From an uncultured Eggerthellaceae bacterium (GTDB lineage Bacteria; Actinomycetota; Coriobacteriia; Coriobacteriales; Eggerthellaceae): a DNA stretch of 20,020 nucleotides. The stretch lies in the NCBI GenBank assembly GCA_946626265.1, contig CAMOUE010000017.1:1-20020 (forward strand), written 5' to 3'. The notes under the pieces were generated by a model. The model saw only the letters and a list, made by a program, of their open reading frames with translations. It was not told the DNA's origin and ran no database searches. Positions 14,596 to 20,020 of this stretch are shown here, piece by piece. Every line of letters begins with the position of its first letter. Positions within the stretch are counted from its first letter, which is position 1. A program made the position numbers and the translations under genes.

Positions 14596-16836
14596 TCAGT
14601 AGAGCTTGCGGAACATGAAACCGTTTGCAGCTTCTTCGATCGAGTCGTCGAGGGGCTGAAGTGCTGGGGCAGAGACGCCCGCTTTGGCAGCGCGGCGCGC
14701 AAGCGCGCGTTCAATCAGCCAGTCGGCAACCTCGGGGTTCTTGGATAGAACGGGGCCATGGAGGTAGGTGCCGATGACGTTGCGGTACAAAACGCCGTCG
14801 GCGATGCCATCGTCGTTGTTGCCCTTGCCGTGTTTTCCGATGACGCGCCCGAAGGGGACGCACGTATCGCCCAGATACGTGCGTCCGGCATGGTTTTCGT
14901 AACCGACGACCGGCATGCGCGCGAGCGAGCTTTCCAGCGCGATGTTGCCGACGAGACGATTGCGCGAACCACCCTCGGCGCGCTTGGTGGCGAGGTCGAG
15001 GATTCCCAGGCCCGGCACGCTTTCGTCGTTCAGAAGCCATTCAGTGCCGAGTATTTGGTAGCCGCCGCATATGGCGAGCAGGGCCCCGTCGTCTTCCACG
15101 AAATCGCGTAAAACATGGGCTTGCGCAATCAGGTCGCGCGACGCCAAGCGCTGCTCGCGGTCGGGCCCACCGCCCAGAAAGACGATGTCGACATCCGAAA
15201 GGTTGATTTCATCCCCGTGTCTCACGCGCACAACGTCGACCTTCAAGCCGCGCCAACGAGCACGATTCACGAGCACCGTGACGTTGCCTGCATCACCGTA
15301 CAGGTTCAGCAGTTCCGGGTAAAGATGCACGATTGTGAGTCCCTCAGCCGGTTGTCCAATGGAACTAGGAGCGGATGCAGGCATTCGGCCGTAAGCGTTG
15401 CGTCTCGTTACGTGTGCCCGTCCAGTCGCAGGAGAAGCTTCGCATGCTGTTTCAGGCTCGGGCGTTCGATCCAAACTTGTGACGGGTTCGGCGACATGCA
15501 TATGACCTTCAACGCAAAGGCGGTCAAGTCCTGCTTTTACGCCGGGCAGTGCCGTGTAGTTCGCGATGAGGAACAGCGTTGTGTCGGGGGACTCTGCGGC
15601 GGCTTTGCCGAGAAAGTCCTCGGCATCGTCGATGAGGTCGGCGTGAATGTCAGCATGCTTCAAACGCAATTGCATGTCGTTGCGCCTAATCCCGCCTGCG
15701 AATGCCGTCAGGTCAGGGATGCCTGCAAGCTCTTGGAAATCGACGTCCCACAGCCACGAGACGTCATGCCCGTCGGCCTCGCGGTCGTTGATGAAGAATG
15801 CGACGGCCTTGGGCCCGGGCTCGCTTGCAACGATGCGGAGGTTCTGGTTGAACCCGGTCGGGTTTTTCGCCAGGTTCAAGAGTATACGACGTCCCTGCAA
15901 CTGATAGGCTTGCAAGCGCCCATTATGAGGTGAATATGCTTGTATGGCTCTATCTACGCTGGCAAACGCAACACCGCAACAGTCAGCCGCAACATATACG
16001 GCCAAAACGTTGTAGAGCATGTACGCGCCCTCGAAGGGTGTGATGACGTGCTCAGAAGACCTTTCGCGTTGCACGTTGAACGACGCGCCGTCAGCGCCGA
16101 GCGCAACATCGCATCCGGCGTAGTCGGGTTGGACGCGTGTAAACCCGCACGTCGGGCATTGAAACGATCCAAGCTGGCCGTATTGGCGCCACGTGTAGTT
16201 CAGCAGAGAATCGCAGCATTGGCACATGCTTGCGTCGGCGATGCTGTTCTGCGGCAGCCCCAAATCTTCATTTAGGCCAAAAGAAACGCGCTTGTTGGAG
16301 ACACGTTCGGCGATTGCTTGGCACAAGGGGTCGTCGGCGTTATAGATGAGTGTCGATTCAGGAGACGCATCCAGCGCTCCGGCGATTGCCGCCTGGATGT
16401 GGTCGATCTCGCCCATGCGGTCAAGCTGGTCGCGGAACAGGTTAAGCAGTACGACGTAGTCGGCCCGAAGTTGTGGCAACGACTTGGCCAGCCACAATTC
16501 GTCGCTTTCGAACACGCCCCAGTCGGCTTTGTCGGCGTGCAGCAGGGAAGTCGCCAAGCCGGAATCGAGGTTGGCGCCCGTGCGATTGCACGCTACTGTC
16601 TTATCGGCTGCTTCAAACGCGTCGGCGAGCAGGTTCGTGACCGTGGTCTTGCCGTTGGTGCCCACGACCACGACCGACCCTTCGCTTAGGCGCGGCTTCA
16701 GGTCGGCGATGAGCGTCGGGTCGATGTAGAGCGCCGCCTTCCCGGGGAAGTTCTCGGCCGGGCGGTGAAACGCTGTACGAAGCCCCCAGGTCGAAACCGC
16801 GCCCACTGCTTTCGCTATGTCAAATCTCAGGCTCAT
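14596..16836 (-). CDS. murT-gatD: Fused MurT-GatD lipid II isoglutaminyl synthase
   Basis: This 746-residue protein joins the two subunits of the enzyme that amidates the D-Glu of lipid II to D-isoglutamine with glutamine and ATP, at the cytoplasmic face of the membrane. Residues 1-445 are MurT-like: a Mur-ligase P-loop GTNGKTT (59-65), ESDELWL, a four-cysteine zinc site (Cys205, Cys208, Cys227, Cys230), and a DUF1727 domain with NPTGFNQ and NDREADGHDVSWLWDVDF, whose aspartates are the expected catalytic region. A low-complexity linker (about 450-498) leads to a GatD-like CobB/CobQ-type glutaminase with Cys590 in AICGGYQ and His693 in GTYLHGP. In staphylococci and streptococci MurT and GatD are separate proteins. 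AGGAGG lies 11 bases before the ATG. It follows glnB by 39 bases and is probably in one operon with amtB and glnB. Confidence 0.93.
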   Translation of the reverse strand: MSLRFDIAKAVGAVSTWGLRTAFHRPAENFPGKAALYIDPTLIADLKPRLSEGSVVVVGTNGKTTVTNLLADAFEAADKTVACNRTGANLDSGLATSLLHADKADWGVFESDELWLAKSLPQLRADYVVLLNLFRDQLDRMGEIDHIQAAIAGALDASPESTLIYNADDPLCQAIAERVSNKRVSFGLNEDLGLPQNSIADASMCQCCDSLLNYTWRQYGQLGSFQCPTCGFTRVQPDYAGCDVALGADGASFNVQRERSSEHVITPFEGAYMLYNVLAVYVAADCCGVAFASVDRAIQAYSPHNGRLQAYQLQGRRILLNLAKNPTGFNQNLRIVASEPGPKAVAFFINDREADGHDVSWLWDVDFQELAGIPDLTAFAGGIRRNDMQLRLKHADIHADLIDDAEDFLGKAAAESPDTTLFLIANYTALPGVKAGLDRLCVEGHMHVAEPVTSLDRTPEPETACEASPATGRAHVTRRNAYGRMPASAPSSIGQPAEGLTIVHLYPELLNLYGDAGNVTVLVNRARWRGLKVDVVRVRHGDEINLSDVDIVFLGGGPDREQRLASRDLIAQAHVLRDFVEDDGALLAICGGYQILGTEWLLNDESVPGLGILDLATKRAEGGSRNRLVGNIALESSLARMPVVGYENHAGRTYLGDTCVPFGRVIGKHGKGNNDDGIADGVLYRNVIGTYLHGPVLSKNPEVADWLIERALARRAAKAGVSAPALQPLDDSIEEAANGFMFRKLY

Positions 16837-16875
16837 CGGTTATAGTGCCTCCTAAGCCGGCATGATTAATCAGCG

Positions 16876-17214
16876 CTAGACTGCAGCTTCCCCGCGCTCG
16901 CGGGTGCGGATGCGCACGACCTCCTCGACGGCGCTGATGAAGATCTTCCCGTCGCCGACCTCGCCGGTCGCGGCTGTTTCGCAGATGAGGTCAACCAGCA
17001 TGTCTACGTCCTCGTCGGGCACGATGAGCTCGAACTTCACCTTGGGGATCATGTTCAGCAACACCTCGGTTCCTCGGTAGAACTCCGACCACCCATGCTG
17101 GTTGCCGCAACCCATGACCTGGCCCACGGTCATGCCCGAAACGTCTGCTGCAAACAGCGCGTCTTTCAACGGCTCGAGCTTCTCAGGCCTCACTATGGCG
17201 ATGATTCTTTTCAT
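16876..17214 (-). CDS. glnB: PII nitrogen regulatory protein (GlnB/GlnK family)
   Basis: PII proteins are trimers that sense 2-oxoglutarate, ATP and ADP; next to amtB they usually act as GlnK, plugging the ammonium channel when nitrogen is plentiful. The 112-residue protein starts MKRIIAIVRPEKLEPLK and has the T-loop GNQHGWSEFYRGTEV and the C-terminal signature TGEVGDGKIFISAVEEVVRIRT. Tyr46 is present, but position 51, the tyrosine uridylylated in enterobacteria and adenylylated in actinomycetes, is Val. Lys40 of the T-loop is His. Covalent modification at Tyr51 is therefore impossible. A longer in-frame opening upstream has no homology-like sequence; AAAGGAG (17223-17229) lies 8 bases before the chosen ATG. 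It lies 97 bases after amtB. Confidence 0.95.
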   Translation of the reverse strand: MKRIIAIVRPEKLEPLKDALFAADVSGMTVGQVMGCGNQHGWSEFYRGTEVLLNMIPKVKFELIVPDEDVDMLVDLICETAATGEVGDGKIFISAVEEVVRIRTRERGEAAV

Positions 17215-17296
17215 GTTGCGTGCTCCTTTCGAGCGACAAGGGGATAATCCCGCCCGCCTTTGCGTGTCCGTCCAATCGGCGGGAAGCGCTCCGCCC

Positions 17297-17308
17297 CACA
17301 AGCTTGTG
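17297..17308. repeat. 12-bp palindrome after amtB
   Basis: CACAAGCTTGTG is a perfect palindrome three bases past the amtB stop codon. Further into the same 97-base gap a CCCGCC/GGCGGG inverted repeat can form a hairpin before the glnB ribosome binding site. These could modulate the amtB to glnB read-through, but nothing shows this directly. Confidence 0.5.
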
Positions 17309-17311
17309 CCG

Positions 17312-18586
17312 CTAATCAAGTCCCAGGTAGGCTGGGTAGGCGCTCTCGCCGTGTGTCGCGACGTCCAAGCCCCGCGCCTCGTCTTGCTCGCTGACACGCA
17401 ACGAGCTGTGGAAGACGGCTTTGGCAGCTAACCCGATGACCAGCCCGCCAGCGATGACGAACGCGAGCGTCACCAAGATGCCCAGGGCCTGGCTTGCGAG
17501 CAGCGAGACGTCGCCGGTGTATACGAGTCCGCCGAAGTCGGTCCACGACAGTTCGGGAACGCAGAACACACCGGTCAAAAGACCGCCGACCACTCCGCCG
17601 ACCGAATGGCAGCCGAAAGCGTCAAGCGCGTCGTCGTAACCGATCTTGCGCTTGGCAACCGAGATGGCGAAGAAGCAGCACGGCGCCGTGACAAACCCGA
17701 TGACGACAGCCGCCCACGGCTCGACGAACCCGGCTGCCGGCGTGATGCCGACAAGGCCCGCGACCAGCCCCGTGCAGGCGCCGACGAGCGTGGGCTTGCC
17801 GACGCGCAACCGCTCGACGACCATCCACGAAAGCATGCCGGCGGCCGACGCGGCGACAGTGTTAAGCAAGGCGAGCGCCGCCACGCCGTCTGCCGAGAAC
17901 TGAGAACCGGCGTTGAAGCCGAACCATCCGAACCACAACAGCGCCGCACCCAACGCCACGAACGGTACGTTATGCGGACGATAGCTGACCAGGCCGAACC
18001 CACGGCGCCCGCCAAGCAGCAGGCACAGCACCAGGCCCGTGACGCCCGAGCTGATGTGCACGACGTCGCCGCCTGCAAAATCAAGCGCGCCGATCATGTC
18101 GCCGATGAGCGACCCCTCGCCGCCCCAAACCATGTGCGCGAGCGGCGCGTACACCAGGGGAATCCACAGCGCGATGAACAAGACCACAGCCCCAAACTTC
18201 ATGCGCCCGGCAACTGCACCGGTTATGATGGCGCACGTGATCATGCAAAACGCCATTTGGAAGCATATGTTGATAATGGCGGGGTAGATGGCACCTTCGG
18301 GAACGTCAGCAGTCTGGACCAGCATGTCGTTAGTTGCCGCCAAGCACCCCAATTGGTCGAAGCCCCCAAAAACAGGTATCGATCCATCGCCGCCGTAAGC
18401 GAACGACCATCCGCATACGACCCACATCACGCCGACGATGCCAATGACGCTCATGACCATTATCATCGTGTTGACCACGTTCTTTCGCCGCGAAAGCCCT
18501 CCGTAGAAAAAAGCAAGCCCCGGGGTCATGAGCAGCACAAGCATCGTGCATATGAGCATGAAAGCGGTCGAACCTGTGTCGTACAT
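17312..18586 (-). CDS. amtB: Ammonium transporter
   Basis: AmtB is an inner-membrane trimeric channel for ammonium. The 424-residue protein has about 11 hydrophobic segments. It shows the N-terminal LMTPGLAFFYGGLSRRKNVVNTMIM, the family signature DFAGGDVVHISSGVTGLVLCLLLGGR with the first pore histidine, FGWFGFNAGS, and FGCHSVGGVVGGLLTGVF with the second pore histidine. The hydrophilic C-terminal tail DEARGLDVATHGESAYP is the part that contacts PII in characterised homologues. The ATG at 18586 is preferred over an in-frame TTG at 18607, since AGGAAGG (18595-18601) lies 8 bases upstream of the ATG. It heads the amtB-glnB-murT-gatD unit. Confidence 0.96.
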   Translation of the reverse strand: MYDTGSTAFMLICTMLVLLMTPGLAFFYGGLSRRKNVVNTMIMVMSVIGIVGVMWVVCGWSFAYGGDGSIPVFGGFDQLGCLAATNDMLVQTADVPEGAIYPAIINICFQMAFCMITCAIITGAVAGRMKFGAVVLFIALWIPLVYAPLAHMVWGGEGSLIGDMIGALDFAGGDVVHISSGVTGLVLCLLLGGRRGFGLVSYRPHNVPFVALGAALLWFGWFGFNAGSQFSADGVAALALLNTVAASAAGMLSWMVVERLRVGKPTLVGACTGLVAGLVGITPAAGFVEPWAAVVIGFVTAPCCFFAISVAKRKIGYDDALDAFGCHSVGGVVGGLLTGVFCVPELSWTDFGGLVYTGDVSLLASQALGILVTLAFVIAGGLVIGLAAKAVFHSSLRVSEQDEARGLDVATHGESAYPAYLGLD

Positions 18587-18846
18587 CGCGATCACCTTCC
18601 TCTTCAATCGGGCTTGCTCGATTTTTAGGGCTGCGCATTACGCGTCTGTTACAAAACGCTGCGCGTAATCGCACGTTCATCGGCATGCAACCAGCTGTTA
18701 ACTTTGAATCGCGCGTGATGTTAGGGATGGGAGCTCGGGTCAGGCGGCCCACCCAAGGTGGCGAGCCAACGTCACCAGTCGCCCTTTCACTTGGACATCC
18801 TGACTCCTGCAGTTAAGAAGGACCGAATTACTCTCGTGAGCTAGGG
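18587..18846. other. Region upstream of amtB without an intact gene
   Basis: Besides the amtB ribosome binding site and the operator-like region, this stretch contains GTTAAC at about 18697-18702 and a small hairpin CCACC-CAA-GGTGG at 18749-18761. No open reading frame with recognisable sequence is visible. The composition is less biased than in the flanking genes, as expected for a leader followed by decayed DNA. Confidence 0.5.
18637..18669 (-). promoter_or_regulatory. Operator-like region upstream of amtB
   Basis: On the minus strand GTAAC (18648-18652) and GTAAT (18637-18641) are separated by six bases, giving the 11-bp period of a GlnR box. An 8-bp perfect inverted repeat, ATTACGCG at 18637-18644 and CGCGTAAT at 18662-18669, overlaps it. 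A TAAAAAT (18621-18627, minus) just downstream could serve as the -10. The site lies 51-83 bases before the amtB start, a position comparable to the array before gltB. Confidence 0.5.
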
Positions 18847-18921
18847 ATGCGGCCTTGTTTTCTTGAACGTTCCCCGTCTCGCTACGAGGCTCCTCGCGGA
18901 ATCTTCACAGCCGACTCGAAG

Positions 18922-19071
18922 ACAACCCGAGATGCCGCTCGCGACGTTTATGCATACGTCCCCGACGTTTATTACGATCATGCCTGGACCGATGAAATGC
19001 TCTATGAGCGCTACGGGCTCACGCGGGAAGAGATCACATACATCGAATCCGTCGTGGCGCCGATGGAATAG
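18922..19071 (+). pseudogene. C-terminal remnant of a probable DNA methyltransferase
   Basis: The frame open from about 18847 ends in PDVYYDHAWTDEMLYERYG followed by LTREEITYIESVVAPME and a stop at 19069-19071. From memory, a tail of the form W-T-D-E-x-L-Y-x-x-Y-G-L-(T/S)-x-E-E-I-x-(Y/F)-I-E-S is common at the C-terminus of restriction-modification type DNA methyltransferases. Nothing upstream looks like the rest of such a protein, and the first 35 residues of the frame read as non-homologous DNA. It is best seen as a deletion remnant, ending 15 bases before the next gene with which it was probably once co-transcribed. It could alternatively be a short hypothetical gene of 74 residues starting at the ATG at 18847. 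Confidence 0.5.
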
Positions 19072-19086
19072 CGCGCAGGAGATAAC

Positions 19087-19839
19087 GTGGGGATCATCGC
19101 GCGCATAAGGGGCAAGGAGCCGGGAATCCTGAAGAAGATACCGCACGCCTCCCAGGGCAAGGGCCATTACGGCGAGTGCCTCACGGAATACGCCCTGGAA
19201 CACGGCAATCTCGGGAACGTCGCCGTGTTCTCCAACGCCATCATCCCGCGAACGTCCGACCCCACGTCCACGTCGGAGATCGACGTCGTCATGCTCCACG
19301 AAAAGGGCGTCTTCGTCATCGAGTCGAAGAACTACTCGGGATGGATATTCGGCTCGGCCGACCAGAGGAACTGGACCGTGACGCTCAACTCCAACTCGAA
19401 GGAGCGCTTCTACAACCCCATCAAGCAGAACCGCGCCCACGTGAAAGCGCTCTCCGACTACCTCGACCTGGAAGAGGAGGCGTTCAGCTCCTACATCGTG
19501 TTCTCCGAGCGATGCGAGCTGAAGAAGGTGCCGCCCGATACCGCCGAGTACGTCATCTGCAGGAGGCACCACCTGCTGGGCAACATCCGGAAGGACCTCG
19601 ACCGCTTCGACCCGATATTCGACGCGGCGACGTTCGAGGAGCTGAGGGCGTCGCTCGCCGCCCTCGCGGAAGGCTCCACCCAAACGGCCCGCACGCAGCA
19701 CGTGGAGGAGGCCCGGAAGGTCGACTCGGGAAACGCCTGCCCGTGGTGCGGCTCCGAGCTCGTCAGGCGCAACGGCAAGTACGGCCCGTTCATGGGCTGC
19801 AGCTCCTACCCGAAATGCCGTTTCACCCGCGACGCCTAG
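19087..19839 (+). CDS. NERD-domain protein with C-terminal topoisomerase-type zinc finger
   Basis: This 250-residue protein has an N-terminal NERD domain, a nuclease-related fold of the PD-(D/E)XK class. Glu30/Glu34 in GECLTEYA, Asp66 in TSEIDVVML, Glu79-x-Lys81 in GVFVIESKNYSG and Gln114 in NPIKQN fit the active site. The C-terminus carries CPWCGSELVRRNGKYGPFMG and a further C-x5-C (Cys218, Cys221, Cys238, Cys244), the four-cysteine zinc ribbon of bacterial topoisomerase I tails, so it probably binds nucleic acid. The start is GTG with AGGAG five bases before it. Repeated AGG arginine codons set it apart from the glt genes. It follows a probable methyltransferase remnant, which suggests a former defence or restriction locus. 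Its biological substrate is unknown. Confidence 0.85.
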   Translation: MGIIARIRGKEPGILKKIPHASQGKGHYGECLTEYALEHGNLGNVAVFSNAIIPRTSDPTSTSEIDVVMLHEKGVFVIESKNYSGWIFGSADQRNWTVTLNSNSKERFYNPIKQNRAHVKALSDYLDLEEEAFSSYIVFSERCELKKVPPDTAEYVICRRHHLLGNIRKDLDRFDPIFDAATFEELRASLAALAEGSTQTARTQHVEEARKVDSGNACPWCGSELVRRNGKYGPFMGCSSYPKCRFTRDA

Positions 19840-19863
19840 CCACCAGCGGCTTTTGAGGATTTT
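19838..19863 (+). terminator. Weak possible terminator after the NERD gene
   Basis: A 4-bp AGCC/GGCT stem (19838-19841 with 19848-19851) overlaps the stop codon and is followed by a T-rich stretch ending in TTTTT. The stem is short, so this is a weak candidate. Confidence 0.25.
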
Positions 19864-20020
19864 TCTGCTTGCCCCGCCGGCCATCGGTGCCGCCGCGCGC
19901 TGCGTCGTCGTTGCCGGGCCGCAGCCCACGCGCCCCCGCCTGCGGGCTTGCGCGGGGCTGCCGCGCCCCACGGGGCGCACAGCGCATGGAAGCGCCACTG
20001 GGCTGCCGTGAGCGCGGGCC
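19840..20020. other. Very GC-rich palindromic tail of the window
   Basis: No gene is recognised in these 181 bases. The last 130 are extremely rich in G and C and contain stacked palindromes, the clearest being GCGCCCC-AC-GGGGCGC at 19963-19978, and CCCGC/GCGGG pairs around 19935-19957. It looks like an extragenic repetitive region or the edge of a feature beyond the window. Confidence 0.45.

Noticed and set aside
17606..18628. 340-residue plus-strand open frame opposite amtB
   Set aside because: Hydrophilic antisense shadow of a polytopic membrane protein gene with conserved Amt signatures.
18841..19998. 385-residue minus-strand open frame opposite the NERD gene
   Set aside because: The plus-strand frame has the NERD and zinc-finger motifs; the antisense frame has only Arg/Val/Gly-rich sequence.
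1..20020. CRISPR array, tRNA or rRNA genes
   Set aside because: No regularly spaced direct repeats, tRNA cloverleaf with T-loop consensus, or rRNA sequence was seen on either strand.

Overview
The window looks like a GC-rich chromosomal segment of an actinobacterium, most likely class Coriobacteriia (Eggerthella/Slackia/Adlercreutzia-like). This rests on GC-rich codon use, the DapL route to meso-diaminopimelate, a GlnR-like atypical response regulator, a fused MurT-GatD protein and a Tyr51-less PII protein. The taxonomic call is inference; there is no rRNA or other marker gene here.

Layout. Positions 74-1576 hold an IS110-family insertion sequence: a minus-strand transposase, 18-bp near-perfect inverted repeats at both ends, and a structured non-coding upstream region that could encode a bridge RNA. 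Positions 1577-1747 are intergenic with a strong three-way-junction palindrome just after dapL. From 12748 down to 1748 the minus strand carries asnB, a glnR-like regulator, gltB, gltD, dapF and dapL with tight spacing except for a 101-nt gap before gltB and a 165-nt gap before gltD. pyrG (CTP synthase) is divergent on the plus strand (12937-14550). Convergent to it lies a second minus-strand unit, amtB, glnB (PII), murT-gatD (18586 down to 14596). The right end (18843-20020) is different in character: the C-terminal remnant of what looks like a DNA methyltransferase, a NERD-domain nuclease-like protein with a topoisomerase-type zinc finger, and a very GC-rich palindromic tail.

How the genes fit together. 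AmtB imports ammonium, PII senses nitrogen status, and GltBD turns glutamine plus 2-oxoglutarate into glutamate. Glutamate is the amino donor for DapL; DapF finishes meso-DAP, the peptidoglycan cross-linking residue. MurT-GatD uses glutamine to amidate D-Glu of lipid II, and the long AsnB resembles the AsnB/LtsA type that can amidate meso-DAP. PyrG also consumes glutamine. The locus therefore reads as nitrogen assimilation joined to peptidoglycan precursor synthesis and amidation. An atypical, apparently phosphorylation-independent GlnR-like regulator sits in the middle, and arrays of GlnR-box-like half-sites with exact 11-bp period lie in front of gltB (four half-sites) and amtB (two). That combined nitrogen/cell-wall regulon is the most interesting hypothesis here.
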